Shown here: one piece after another, positions 18,514 through 27,799 of the stretch
Position numbering within the stretch: the stretch's first letter is position 1
How the letters are laid out: every line of letters begins with the position of its first letter
Origin: Grimontia kaedaensis
Lineage (GTDB): Bacteria; Pseudomonadota; Gammaproteobacteria; Enterobacterales; Vibrionaceae
Assembly: GCF_023746615.1 (NCBI RefSeq)
Contig: NZ_CP082275.1
Coordinates: forward strand, 806,001 to 870,000
Direction: 5' to 3'
Length of the DNA stretch: 64,000 nt
The notes under the pieces: model-generated
Databases searched by the model: none
What the model saw: the letters and a program-made list of their open reading frames with translations, nothing else
What the model was told of the DNA's origin: nothing
Translations under genes and position numbers: made by a program

Positions 18514-19533
18514 ATGAGCTTAGAGCGTCGTCGCGGATATATTCGTGCAAGCGAGCAGCCAGAAGGCGTTCTGGAGCGTTGGGATATTCCAAATTACGAT
18601 CCGTCCAACGCGCCGCCGCGTGATACGGCGATGAATTACGATCCGGGCTGGGAACCTTCTGAGCTTCTCGAAGAAGATCAGGAGCCGGAGCTTGACCTTT
18701 CCATGCTTACCGCTGACTCGTTGGAGCAAATCCGCCAGTCTGCTGTTGAAGAGGGCATGGCAGAAGGCCGCGAAGCGGGCTTTACTGAAGGTAAAGAGGC
18801 TGGCTTTGAAGAAGGCAAAACAGAAGGATTCGAAGCGGGTAAAGAAGAAGGTTACCAGCAAAGCATGGAAGAGGGCCAGCAGCTGATTGAAAATCGCTGC
18901 CATCACCTGGATGCCATGCTTTCCAAACTTGCTTTCCCGTTGGAGCAGGTTGACCACCAAGTTCAGAATCAAGTGGTCGAATTGGTATTGCATCTTGCTA
19001 AAGCGGTGATTCAGACTGAAGTTCAAACTAACCCTCAGGTGATTTTAAACACCCTTCGCGAAGCCGTGAATGCGCTGCCAATGACCGGCCGTCAAATAAC
19101 TATCTACCTCCACCCTGAAGATTTGGATGTGGTGACTACTGCTCACAGCATGGAGTCACTGCGCGATCGCGAATGGCGATTGATTGCTGAGCCAGCGATC
19201 AATCGAGGTGATATTCAGGTCGCATGCGGAGATTCTGTGGTGGATTACCGCATGGAAGATCGCATTCGTGAAATGTTGATCCGTTTTGCTGGGCAAAACA
19301 TGACGAAAGAGCCTGAACCACCTGTTGATGGTTTGGGTTCGGATGTCCTTCTGGGGGCTGACAAAGTAGTGACAGGCGATATGCCTGAGCAGCCTGAGGA
19401 GCCTTCGTTTGAACCTCAGGATGAAGACGTAATCGCATCTGCTGCTGAGCCTGCACAAGATGCAGAATCTGCAGTCGAAGAAATCCCTGACGTAGATGTT
19501 CAGGCAGGAGATGACGATGGTCAGCCTGTCTGA
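18514..19533 (+). CDS. fliH: flagellar assembly protein FliH
   Basis: 339 residues, longer than enteric FliH (about 235). It is acidic at both ends. A run of glycine repeats at about 85-125 (pattern EGxxxGxxEGK) is the GxxxG-type helix known in FliH, followed by the conserved C-terminal FliH domain to about 265 and an acidic disordered tail. It dimerises, binds the ATPase FliI and ties it to FliN. The end overlaps the fliI start by 17 bases. Confidence 0.93.
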   Translation: MSLERRRGYIRASEQPEGVLERWDIPNYDPSNAPPRDTAMNYDPGWEPSELLEEDQEPELDLSMLTADSLEQIRQSAVEEGMAEGREAGFTEGKEAGFEEGKTEGFEAGKEEGYQQSMEEGQQLIENRCHHLDAMLSKLAFPLEQVDHQVQNQVVELVLHLAKAVIQTEVQTNPQVILNTLREAVNALPMTGRQITIYLHPEDLDVVTTAHSMESLRDREWRLIAEPAINRGDIQVACGDSVVDYRMEDRIREMLIRFAGQNMTKEPEPPVDGLGSDVLLGADKVVTGDMPEQPEEPSFEPQDEDVIASAAEPAQDAESAVEEIPDVDVQAGDDDGQPV

Positions 19534-20833
19534 GCGACTTGCCACGCTAAAAACCGATAATCTTTCCACGCGTCCGGTTGCCTCGGGCAAGCTGGTACGA
19601 GTCGTCGGTTTAACTCTGGAAGCCATTGGTTGTCGCGCCCCGGTTGGTAGCCTTTGTAAAGTCGAAACCCTCAACGGCACGATTGAAGCTGAAGTGGTGG
19701 GTTTTTCTGGTGAAACTCTGTATTTGATGCCAAGCGAGCAGATCTCCGGTGTGTTACCTGGGGCACGCGTGACTCCAATGGTTGGCGAACAAGGTATTCC
19801 TGTTGGCCTCGAATTGCTTGGTCGTGTGATTGATGGTGTTGGTAATCCTCTGGATGGTTTAGGGGATATCTTTACCGGACAAACGGCTCCTTTCACGCCT
19901 GCTGCTATCAACCCATTGGCAAGAAAGCCCATTGATACGCCATTGGATGTTGGCATCAAAGCCATTAATGGCCTGCTAACCGTAGGCAAAGGCCAACGTA
20001 TTGGTCTGTTTGCTGGCTCCGGTGTCGGTAAATCGGTGACACTCGGCATGATGACGCGAGGCACGACTGCACAGGTGGTTGTGGTTGGCTTGATTGGTGA
20101 GCGTGGTCGTGAGGTTAAAGAGTTCATTGATGAAATCCTTGGTAAGGAAGGCCGTGAACGCTCCGTCGTGATTGCAGCGCCTGCCGATGCATCACCCTTG
20201 ATGCGTTTGAAAGGATGTCAGACGGCACTCACTATCGCAGAGTTCTTCCGTGATCAGGGTCTGGATGTCCTGCTTCTCATGGACTCACTGACTCGATTCG
20301 CTCAGGCGCAGCGTGAAATTGCTTTGTCTGTTGGTGAGCCGCCTGCCACTAAAGGTTACCCGCCTTCAGTCTTCGCTAAATTGCCAGCGCTGGTTGAACG
20401 TGCTGGTAATGGTAACGAAGGGCAGGGCTCAATTACCGCATTTTTTACCGTCTTGACCGAAGGCGATGATCTGCAGGACCCGATTGCAGATGCTGCACGA
20501 GCGATTCTCGATGGTCATATCGTGCTTTCCCGCGAAATGGCAGATGCCGGGCACTATCCGGCGATCGACGTTGAACGCTCTGTGAGTCGCGTGATGCCAA
20601 ATATCGTGAATGATGAGCATATGCTGATGGCGCGTGCGGTGCGGCAAGTGCTTTCCGTCTGCCGTAAAAATCAGGATTTGGTGTCAATCGGTGCGTATAA
20701 ACCGGGCACCGATCAGGCGATTGACCAAGCATTCACCCTCAAGCCACGTTTGGATATGTACCTGCAACAGGGTATGAAAGACGTGGTGCCGTATGACATG
20801 TGCGTCAACATGCTGCGTTCGACCCTCCAATAG
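19517..20833 (+). CDS. fliI: flagellum-specific ATPase FliI
   Basis: About 439 residues from ATG 19517, chosen because AGGAG (19506-19510) is spaced 6 bases from it; in-frame ATGs at 19496 and 19511 are alternatives. RecA-like F1-beta-type ATPase with Walker [10 protein letters not shown] near 165-175, Walker [12 protein letters not shown] and a helical C-terminal domain. It forms the hexameric export ATPase with FliH and FliJ below the export gate. Confidence 0.95.
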   Translation: MVSLSERLATLKTDNLSTRPVASGKLVRVVGLTLEAIGCRAPVGSLCKVETLNGTIEAEVVGFSGETLYLMPSEQISGVLPGARVTPMVGEQGIPVGLELLGRVIDGVGNPLDGLGDIFTGQTAPFTPAAINPLARKPIDTPLDVGIKAINGLLTVGKGQRIGLFAGSGVGKSVTLGMMTRGTTAQVVVVGLIGERGREVKEFIDEILGKEGRERSVVIAAPADASPLMRLKGCQTALTIAEFFRDQGLDVLLLMDSLTRFAQAQREIALSVGEPPATKGYPPSVFAKLPALVERAGNGNEGQGSITAFFTVLTEGDDLQDPIADAARAILDGHIVLSREMADAGHYPAIDVERSVSRVMPNIVNDEHMLMARAVRQVLSVCRKNQDLVSIGAYKPGTDQAIDQAFTLKPRLDMYLQQGMKDVVPYDMCVNMLRSTLQ

Positions 20834-20840
20834 GTGAATC

Positions 20841-21287
20841 ATGTCAGAAGCAGCAATGAACCTTCTTATCGACCAAGCTAAAGAGCAGGAGCATCAGGCG
20901 CATTTGGCTCTGGTTGCCGCTCAGCAGGAGCTGCAAAGCTACTATGTCCAGGTCGAGCAAATTGAGCGATATCGTTTGGACTACTTTCGCCAGATGTCCG
21001 AGCGTGGACAGGCTGGTTTGAGCGCCAGTAGCTATGGCCACCTTAACCGCTTTATCGTCCAACTTGATGAAACACTGGCAAAACAGCGCCAGGCGGCAAT
21101 GGATTTTGAAGACAATGTTGAGCAGTGCCGCGAGCATTGGCAACAATGTCGTCAAAAGACCAAGTCGCTGGAGTGGCTGGTTGAAAAGCGCCAGAAGGAA
21201 GCAAAAATGCGGGCTGAACGTCTGGAGCAAAAGCAGATGGATGAGTTCGCCACCTTGATATACACCCGTCAGAAATCCTCGTTCTAG
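20841..21287 (+). CDS. fliJ: flagellar export protein FliJ
   Basis: 148 residues, almost entirely a long charged coiled coil, as expected for the FliJ stalk that sits in the FliI ring and contacts FlhA. It lies 7 bases after fliI and is the last gene of fliEFGHIJ, since a separate sigma-54 motif follows at once. Confidence 0.92.
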   Translation: MSEAAMNLLIDQAKEQEHQAHLALVAAQQELQSYYVQVEQIERYRLDYFRQMSERGQAGLSASSYGHLNRFIVQLDETLAKQRQAAMDFEDNVEQCREHWQQCRQKTKSLEWLVEKRQKEAKMRAERLEQKQMDEFATLIYTRQKSSF

Positions 21288-21292
21288 TATTT

Positions 21293-21307
21293 TGGCCTAA
21301 TAATTGC
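21293..21307 (+). promoter_or_regulatory. sigma-54 promoter of fliK operon
   Basis: TGGCCT-N5-TTGC with exact spacing, about 75 bases upstream of fliK. It makes fliK onward a separate transcription unit from fliE-fliJ. Confidence 0.75.
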
Positions 21308-21379
21308 TTTTACCTTTCTAACACGTTGCCGGACAAGGTTTCCGGCGTTAAACGACAAAGAATCTGAAGCGGGATAATT

Positions 21380-23329
21380 ATGAGCCAAACCAGTTTCTTA
21401 CTTTCCGGTTTATCAAACAGCAAAGCGCCAATGGGCGAAGGCAAAGCTGTCATGTCTCCAGAAGTGTCTGAAAGTGAAGGAGAAGGTTTCTTCGCTCAAC
21501 TGGCACAGCTGGTTTCTGGTGACGGTGAAGCCGAAGCCGTGTCAGGTGAAAAAGCCGTTGCTACAGAAGGCGATGCTGCCAGTGAAAAGGCAATTAATGC
21601 CGCATTGACAAAATCACTGGCAAGCGCTGAAGGTGAAGATGCCGAAAAGTTGGCGCTGGATGAAGGAATTTTTGACGCAGATGGTGAAGAAGTCGCCGTT
21701 AAGCCTGCTATTGATGGTAAGTCAGATGCTGAAGTCCTGAAAGCCACAAAAGCGATTGATAGTGGTGATGAAAGTATCGCGAATCGCCAACAGGTTGCTA
21801 AACAGGACGGTGAAGTCCTGCTTCAACGATTGAATGAATCCAATCAAGTGCTTCAGACCAAGCCAGAAGAGGCTTCACCAGAGCTGAAAGTGGCCCAGGT
21901 AGAAGCAGTAAAGGCTGATGGCAAAAGCTTGCCGCAACAAGCCAAGAACAGTGAAGCCTTGCCTGAAGAGGTAAAAGCCGCACTGGCATTGCAGGCTCAG
22001 GCACCGAAAGCAGAACTAAAAGCCGCTACCCGTCAATCTGACGGAAAGCTCCCCTCTGATATGGCTAAGCCTCCTTTGGATAAGGCAGTGGAAGCCGAAG
22101 TAGATGCTTTGCTTTCCAAGCCTGTTAACCTTCTGACTGACGAAGAAAAGCTTGTTATCCAGCAACTGATCGTCACAGCGGAAAAAGGCTCTCTGGATGT
22201 GTTACCTGAAAGTGGTGTCACACAAGCGGGAACGAAACCTTTGAGCGACGCAGAGCTGATTGCCGCAGTGGATGCCCTTCGTGCATCGACAGCACAAGAA
22301 ATACAACCTGACACACCGACTGTTGCAGCGCCGGTAATGGCTCAGGCAGCTTCAATGGTAGCGGCAAATGGTGACGTGGAAATCACACCAGAAATGATGG
22401 CGAAAGCAAGTCAGTCTCCGGAGTGGGCGGGAACAAAAGCGCAGCAGGATATGATGATGCGAGCCCAAATGGCTGCAGCATCGACAATGAATGGTGAGCC
22501 AGATAAAGCACTTGCGGCAGAACTGCAGGCGAAAGGGCTAATCCCCACTGCTCAGGCAAACATGAGTCAAGCCGCCTCTGCGGTTCAGGCGGCAGTGAAT
22601 CCGCAAACCCAGCCAACGACTCCAATGTCAGCGTTTGCCGCTATACCTTGGACGCCAGCGGCAATGCAAAATGGCGCTAATCAACCTCAACCTGCGGCAA
22701 GTCAGGCTGTGTTAGAAGCCACTGCAGCTCAGCAGCCGACAGAAACAACTCGCCCGGGCACTGAAGTAAAAGCCGATCATTTGGCACAACAACTGGCATC
22801 TAGCTTTGGTCAGCAAGCAGGTGCAACCGCAGCTAAACTTGATGCCGCAGCTGCACAGACGCCGTTGCAAATGAGTCAGAACCAGACAGAAGCGGCGAAT
22901 GCCTTGTCTGAACGCGTCAACATGATGATGTCGAAAAACCTCAAGCATGTTGATATTCGCCTCGACCCGCCAGAGCTTGGCAGGCTGCAAATCAAACTGT
23001 CAGTAAACAGCGATCAGGCATCAGTGCAGTTTACGGTAGCGAATCAGGCGGCGAGAGATCTGGTGGAACAGTCCATGCCACGTCTTCGTGAAATGATGCA
23101 GCAACAAGGCCTGCAACTGGCGCAGTCTTCGGTACAGCATCAAGATTCAGGTGGCAGACAGTCTTTTGCCGGGAACCAAGCCCAACAAGGTGAAGGTCAG
23201 GGCGGACAGAACGGACAAGGTCATTCCTCCGGGTTTGGACGAGGCGATGAACAAGACGCAGATCACTCTGTGACAAACCATGATCTCTACGTCAACACAC
23301 CAAAAGATCGTGTTGACTATTATGCTTAA
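21380..23329 (+). CDS. fliK: flagellar hook-length control protein FliK
   Basis: 649 residues. A long N-terminal region (about 1-500) is rich in Ala, Glu, Lys and Gln with little complexity, as in FliK rulers. The C-terminal Flg_hook domain is at about 510-600, with KHVDIRLDPPELGRLQIKLS and the SMPRLREMMQQQGLQLAQ block. A Gly/Gln-rich tail ends the protein. FliK is secreted to measure hook length and then switches FlhB specificity. It is longer than enteric FliK (about 405), common in polar flagellates. Confidence 0.93.
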   Translation: MSQTSFLLSGLSNSKAPMGEGKAVMSPEVSESEGEGFFAQLAQLVSGDGEAEAVSGEKAVATEGDAASEKAINAALTKSLASAEGEDAEKLALDEGIFDADGEEVAVKPAIDGKSDAEVLKATKAIDSGDESIANRQQVAKQDGEVLLQRLNESNQVLQTKPEEASPELKVAQVEAVKADGKSLPQQAKNSEALPEEVKAALALQAQAPKAELKAATRQSDGKLPSDMAKPPLDKAVEAEVDALLSKPVNLLTDEEKLVIQQLIVTAEKGSLDVLPESGVTQAGTKPLSDAELIAAVDALRASTAQEIQPDTPTVAAPVMAQAASMVAANGDVEITPEMMAKASQSPEWAGTKAQQDMMMRAQMAAASTMNGEPDKALAAELQAKGLIPTAQANMSQAASAVQAAVNPQTQPTTPMSAFAAIPWTPAAMQNGANQPQPAASQAVLEATAAQQPTETTRPGTEVKADHLAQQLASSFGQQAGATAAKLDAAAAQTPLQMSQNQTEAANALSERVNMMMSKNLKHVDIRLDPPELGRLQIKLSVNSDQASVQFTVANQAARDLVEQSMPRLREMMQQQGLQLAQSSVQHQDSGGRQSFAGNQAQQGEGQGGQNGQGHSSGFGRGDEQDADHSVTNHDLYVNTPKDRVDYYA

Positions 23330-23394
23330 TGTAGCATTCTTGCTGCGCTTGTTTTGAAACTGGAAATCGAATTAAACCCTAACTGAGGTGAATC

Positions 23395-23892
23395 ATGGCA
23401 GATGAAGATATTGAAGCTGGCGGCGGTGGTGGCGGTAAAAAGAAACTGATCATTATCATCGTGGCGGCAGTGTTGTTACTCGGCGGTGGTGCAGGTGCTT
23501 TCTTCTTCCTGATGGGCGGCGATAGCGCGCCGCAGGAAGATATCGTGATTGAAGAGCCTGAACCGGTGAACCTTCAAGCTATTTACGTTACGTTGCCGCA
23601 GCCTTTTGTGTTTAACGTAACTGGCGACATGCAACAGCGGTTAGTACAGGTAAAAGTGCAGCTGATGGTGCGTGGCGATCAAAATGAGACATTGGCGAAG
23701 CAGAATTTACCTCTGGTTGAACATAGCCTTCTGACAACGTTCGGGGCTGCAACCGTTGAGCAACTGCGCACGCCGCAAGGACAGGTGGAAGTCCGCAAGC
23801 AGGCTGTCGATACCGTTCAGGCTGCAATGGAAAAAGTCACCGGCAAAACAGTGGTTGAGCGGGTGTTATTTACTGGCTTTGTAATGCAATAG
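23395..23892 (+). CDS. fliL: flagellar basal body-associated protein FliL
   Basis: 165 residues. A short cytoplasmic N-terminus with glycine run is followed by one transmembrane helix (about 17-42) and a periplasmic FliL domain with YVTLPQPFVFNV and the C-terminal VVERVLFTGFVMQ. It forms a ring around the stator and supports motor output under load. It precedes fliM by 7 bases. Confidence 0.94.
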   Translation: MADEDIEAGGGGGGKKKLIIIIVAAVLLLGGGAGAFFFLMGGDSAPQEDIVIEEPEPVNLQAIYVTLPQPFVFNVTGDMQQRLVQVKVQLMVRGDQNETLAKQNLPLVEHSLLTTFGAATVEQLRTPQGQVEVRKQAVDTVQAAMEKVTGKTVVERVLFTGFVMQ

Positions 23893-23899
23893 GTGCAAT

Positions 23900-24964
23900 G
23901 TGACCGATCTCCTCAGTCAAGACGAAATTGATGCGCTTCTTCATGGTGTAGACGACGTTGAAGAAGAGGAACAGGATTCCGGCAGCGGCGGTGGCGGCGA
24001 TATCGCCTCGGCCTCGAATTTTGACTTCTCCTCACAAGACCGTATCGTCCGTGGGCGAATGCCCACCCTGGAGCTGATAAACGAGCGATTCGCACGACAT
24101 ATGCGCATCAGCTTGTTTAATATGCTGCGCAAAACGGCTGAAGTGTCAATTAACGGCGTACAGATGGTGAAGTTTGGCGAATACCAAAACACACTATTTG
24201 TACCGACCAGTTTGAACATGGTTCGCTTCCGCCCGCTGAAAGGTACCGCACTGGTGACAATGGAAGCGCGCCTTGTGTTCATCTTGGTAGAGAATTTCTT
24301 TGGCGGTGATGGCCGATTCCATGCGCGTATCGAAGGCCGTGAATTCACCCCAACTGAGCGTCGTGTCATTCAAATGCTGCTTAAGCTGATATTTGAAGAC
24401 TACAAAGACGCTTGGGCGCCGGTCATGAAGGTTGAGTTCGAATACCTCGACTCTGAAGTGAATCCGGCTATGGCGAATATTGTGAGCCCGACAGAAGTGA
24501 TTGTTGTGAGCTCGTTCCACATCGAACTTGATGGTGGTGGTGGTGACTTCCACGTAGTCATGCCTTACTCCATGGTTGAGCCAATCCGTGAATTGCTCGA
24601 TGCCGGTATCCAGAGTGACAAGATGGATACTGACAAGCGCTGGTCGAAAGCGCTGCAAGACGAGGTAATGGATGTGGAAGTGGGATTGACAGCCAAATTG
24701 CTGGAAACGTCTCTGTCGCTGCGCGATTTGATGGAATTGGAAGCGGGTGATGTGATCCCCGTAAAAATGCCGGATGCCTGTACTGTTTACATCGAAGATT
24801 TGCCGACATTCCGCGGTAAGATGGGACAGTCAAACGACAATCTGGCAATAAAGATTACTGACAAGCTCAAACGTCCTGAAGTGATGAAGAGTGATGTCAC
24901 CCTGTTGGAAGACGACCCGATTGAGCTGCTCGAAGATTTGAGTGACAAAGAATCGGATGAATAA
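23900..24964 (+). CDS. fliM: flagellar motor switch protein FliM
   Basis: 354 residues, GTG start. The N-terminal CheY-P-binding peptide LLSQDEIDALL (4-14) is followed by an acidic/Gly linker, the FliM middle domain and a C-terminal SpoA domain homologous to FliN. It forms the C ring between FliG and FliN and receives CheY-P for rotation switching. Confidence 0.95.
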   Translation: MTDLLSQDEIDALLHGVDDVEEEEQDSGSGGGGDIASASNFDFSSQDRIVRGRMPTLELINERFARHMRISLFNMLRKTAEVSINGVQMVKFGEYQNTLFVPTSLNMVRFRPLKGTALVTMEARLVFILVENFFGGDGRFHARIEGREFTPTERRVIQMLLKLIFEDYKDAWAPVMKVEFEYLDSEVNPAMANIVSPTEVIVVSSFHIELDGGGGDFHVVMPYSMVEPIRELLDAGIQSDKMDTDKRWSKALQDEVMDVEVGLTAKLLETSLSLRDLMELEAGDVIPVKMPDACTVYIEDLPTFRGKMGQSNDNLAIKITDKLKRPEVMKSDVTLLEDDPIELLEDLSDKESDE

Positions 24965-24985
24965 CTAATACGTTGGTAGATAATC

Positions 24986-25375
24986 ATGAGTGATGTAGAA
25001 GACGATTGGGCTGCAGCGCTTGCCGAACAGGCTGAAGTAGAAGGCGGTGATGACGTACAGACTGCCCCGCTGGATGAGCTGGTGGATGAAACGCCGCCAA
25101 TCAACGCGGATGAAGCCCGGAAGCTGGATGCGATTCTTGATATTCCGGTAACGATTTCCATGGAAGTGGGCCGTACCAATATCAACATTCGTAACCTGCT
25201 TCAATTGAACCAGGGCTCGGTCGTCGAGCTGGACCGTCTGGCGGGTGAGTCGCTGGATGTACTGGTGAATGGTACTCTGATCGCCCACGGTGAAGTTGTT
25301 GTGGTAAACGACAAATTTGGTATCCGACTCACTGACGTAATTAGCCAAACAGAACGAATCAAAAAGCTACGTTAA
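24986..25375 (+). CDS. fliN: flagellar motor switch protein FliN
   Basis: 129 residues. An acidic N-terminus is followed by a SpoA domain (about 48-125) with VTISMEVGRTNINIRNLLQL and GEVVVVNDKFGIRLTDV. It is the lower C-ring component that docks FliH. An intrinsic terminator lies between it and fliO. Confidence 0.95.
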   Translation: MSDVEDDWAAALAEQAEVEGGDDVQTAPLDELVDETPPINADEARKLDAILDIPVTISMEVGRTNINIRNLLQLNQGSVVELDRLAGESLDVLVNGTLIAHGEVVVVNDKFGIRLTDVISQTERIKKLR

Positions 25376-25404
25376 CGACAAACTCTTTACTTGCTTTATT
25401 GAAG

Positions 25405-25435
25405 ACGCCTGCCGCTTTGCGGTGGGCGTTTTTTT
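25405..25435 (+). terminator. intrinsic terminator inside the fli operon (fliN-fliO gap)
   Basis: ACGCCTGCCGC (25405-25415) pairs with GCGGTGGGCGT (25419-25429), allowing two G-T pairs, around a TTT loop and followed by T7. It is strong in form and in the sense direction, yet lies between fliN and fliO. Confidence 0.85.
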
Positions 25436-25496
25436 AGGCCTGGATTTTGCTTAATGGGGTGTATTACCCGAAAACACAGGCTGAGAAAGAGAGTTC

Positions 25497-25886
25497 ATGG
25501 TATTCCTGCGACGAGCTGCAATTGGATTGATGTTTGCCCCAAGCGCCTACGCGGCCGCACCGGATGGTCAAGACCTGGCGACGACTCTTGGAGCGTTAGT
25601 GCTGGTGATTGGTGTGATTTTCGGCTTGGCCTGGGCGCTCAAACGCATGCAGGTGCCTTCGCTGATGGGGGCGAAATCTGGTCTTAGAGTGGTTAGCCAG
25701 CTTCCTTTGGGCCAGAAAGAACGTGTTGTGGTGCTCGATGTAAATGGTGAACAGGTACTCGTTGGTGTCACGTCCCAGCAAATCACACTGATAAAATCGT
25801 TGGAAAACCCGATTACTGATTCGGAATCCACGAAATCTTTCTCTTCCCAATTCAACCAAATCCTGAAGAAAAATGATGCGTCTTAA
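25497..25886 (+). CDS. fliO: flagellar biosynthetic protein FliO
   Basis: 129 residues. A short signal-like N-terminus ([20 protein letters not shown]) is followed by a transmembrane helix at about 30-48 and the FliO cytoplasmic domain with [20 protein letters not shown]. FliO helps assemble the FliP pore and is not kept in the final gate. Its 3' end overlaps the fliP start by 14 bases. Confidence 0.92.
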   Translation: MVFLRRAAIGLMFAPSAYAAAPDGQDLATTLGALVLVIGVIFGLAWALKRMQVPSLMGAKSGLRVVSQLPLGQKERVVVLDVNGEQVLVGVTSQQITLIKSLENPITDSESTKSFSSQFNQILKKNDAS

Positions 25887-26709
25887 ATCCGTCACTGCCA
25901 TTTTTCTGGCGCTTTGCTGCTTTTTTGTCCCCCCATTTGCACTGGCTGAAGAAGAGCCAGCGCCAGCGTCAGAAACTATTACTGAAACCCTGATTAACGA
26001 TGCGGGTGAAGCCTCGATGATCCAGGCACGAAATGGTGGTGGCATTCCAGCACTGACCATGACCGTAAACCCGGATGGCAGCGAGGACTACTCGGTCACT
26101 TTGCAGATCTTGGCGTTGATGACGGCGCTTGGCTTCCTGCCAGCGATCGTTATTCTGATGACTTCGTTTACCCGTATCGTGGTTGTGATGGCCATTCTGC
26201 GTCAGGCCATGGGTCTGCAGCAGACGCCATCAAACCAGGTGATCATCGGTATCGCCATGTTCCTGACCTTCTTCATCATGTCGCCTGTGATTGATCGAAT
26301 GAATGTCGCGGCGGTTCAACCTTATCTCAATGAGGAAATTACTGCCCGCGAAGCGTTTGACCGCGTTCAGGTACCATTGCGTGAGTTTATGTTGCAACAG
26401 ACAAGAGTTAAAGATCTCGAAACCTTTGTGAACATGTCTGGCTCGCAAGTGACAGAAGCGGAAGAAGTACCGATGACAGTGCTTATCCCTGCATTTATTA
26501 CGTCAGAGCTAAAAACTGCCTTTCAGATAGGCTTTATGCTGTTCCTGCCGTTTTTGATTATCGATCTCGTGGTGGCCTCGGTACTGATGGCGATGGGTAT
26601 GATGATGCTCTCGCCAATGATCGTGTCTTTGCCATTTAAGCTGATGTTGTTTGTGCTGGTGGACGGTTGGAACCTTATCCTATCGACCCTCGCAGGCAGT
26701 TTCGGGTAG
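25873..26709 (+). CDS. fliP: flagellar export gate protein FliP
   Basis: 278 residues. A cleavable signal sequence (about 1-24, ending FALAEE) is followed by four membrane segments and the family stretches [19 protein letters not shown] and SPIDRM-like MSPVIDRMN. It forms the FliP5-FliQ4-FliR1 export channel. The start is ATG 25873 or the adjacent ATG 25876. Confidence 0.95.
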   Translation: MMRLKSVTAIFLALCCFFVPPFALAEEEPAPASETITETLINDAGEASMIQARNGGGIPALTMTVNPDGSEDYSVTLQILALMTALGFLPAIVILMTSFTRIVVVMAILRQAMGLQQTPSNQVIIGIAMFLTFFIMSPVIDRMNVAAVQPYLNEEITAREAFDRVQVPLREFMLQQTRVKDLETFVNMSGSQVTEAEEVPMTVLIPAFITSELKTAFQIGFMLFLPFLIIDLVVASVLMAMGMMMLSPMIVSLPFKLMLFVLVDGWNLILSTLAGSFG

Positions 26710-26718
26710 GAGTGAGTC

Positions 26719-26988
26719 ATGGGACCAGAAGCTTTTGTCGAACTATTTCAGGATGCGCTGTATCTCATCTTGGTCATGGTTTGCGCCATTATCATCCCCG
26801 GTCTTATCGTCGGTTTGCTGGTGGCGATTTTCCAGGCAGCTACCTCGATTAACGAACAGACCCTGAGTTTTCTGCCACGTTTGATTGCGACACTGGTGGC
26901 GCTGATGTTCTTCGGCCATTGGATGACACGCATGCTGATGGAGTATTTCTTCCGCTTGATTGAAGAAATACCTCTGCTGCTTTACTGA
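26719..26988 (+). CDS. fliQ: flagellar export gate protein FliQ
   Basis: 89 residues with two transmembrane helices, the family length. Pattern GPEAFVELFQDALYLIL at the start and IFQAATSINEQTLSFLPR in the middle are FliQ hallmarks. Component of the FliPQR channel; 13 bases before fliR. Confidence 0.95.
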   Translation: MGPEAFVELFQDALYLILVMVCAIIIPGLIVGLLVAIFQAATSINEQTLSFLPRLIATLVALMFFGHWMTRMLMEYFFRLIEEIPLLLY

Positions 26989-27001
26989 CTGAGCATCAAA
27001 C

Positions 27002-27799
27002 ATGGAATACCCGGCAGATATCATTCTTAATTGGCTGGCACAGTACTTCTGGCCGTTTACGCGCATCTCATCAATGATGATGACGATGACGTTTTTCGGT
27101 GCCCGTTTTGTGCCGGTTCGCATCCGTCTGTATCTGTCTCTTGCTATCACCTTTGCGGTGATGCCCGCGCTTCCTCAAGTGCCTGAAACTATCCAGTTGG
27201 TTTCTTTTGGTGGCTTTGTGGTATTGGCGCAACAAATCCTGATTGGCATTGCGATGGGCACAGTGACCCAGTTTGTCATCCAGACCTTTGTGCTGCTTGG
27301 CCAAATCATCGGTATGCAGTCGAGCTTGGGTTTTGCTTCTATGGTCGATCCGGCCAATGGTCAGAACACGCCCTTGCTGGGTCAGTTTTATCTTTTCGTG
27401 GCGACCATGATCTTCCTCTCTACCGATGGGCATCTACAAATGCTCAATTTAGTGGTGATGAGTTTTAAAACCCTGCCAGTGGGTGAAATGCTCGGTGTGG
27501 CGGATTACCGTGCGCTGGCAAGCTGGTTTGGCATCATGTTCAGCGTGGCACTTGGAATGGCACTGGCAGGGATTATCGCCTTGCTCACGGTGAACCTTTC
27601 GTTTGGTGTGATGACCCGCGCCGCACCCCAGCTAAATATTTTCTCACTCGGTTTCTCATTTGCGTTGCTGGTGGGTTTGATGATCTGTATGTATCTGCTC
27701 AACGGAATTTTGCCGCATTACCTGAATCACTGGGACACAGGACTGAATACTATCTGTGACCTTATCCGTCTCGACTGCACAGTAGGTGGAGGTGCCTGA
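27002..27799 (+). CDS. fliR: flagellar export gate protein FliR
   Basis: 265 residues, about six membrane segments, with conserved FliR stretches such as RISSMMMTMTFFGARFVP and GFASMVDPANGQNTPLLG. The single FliR closes the FliP ring. Its stop overlaps the flhB start codon. Confidence 0.95.
   Translation: MEYPADIILNWLAQYFWPFTRISSMMMTMTFFGARFVPVRIRLYLSLAITFAVMPALPQVPETIQLVSFGGFVVLAQQILIGIAMGTVTQFVIQTFVLLGQIIGMQSSLGFASMVDPANGQNTPLLGQFYLFVATMIFLSTDGHLQMLNLVVMSFKTLPVGEMLGVADYRALASWFGIMFSVALGMALAGIIALLTVNLSFGVMTRAAPQLNIFSLGFSFALLVGLMICMYLLNGILPHYLNHWDTGLNTICDLIRLDCTVGGGA

Noticed and set aside
19156..20127. 323-codon minus-strand open frame
   Set aside because: Antisense to fliH and fliI, which are well supported; no recognisable protein features.
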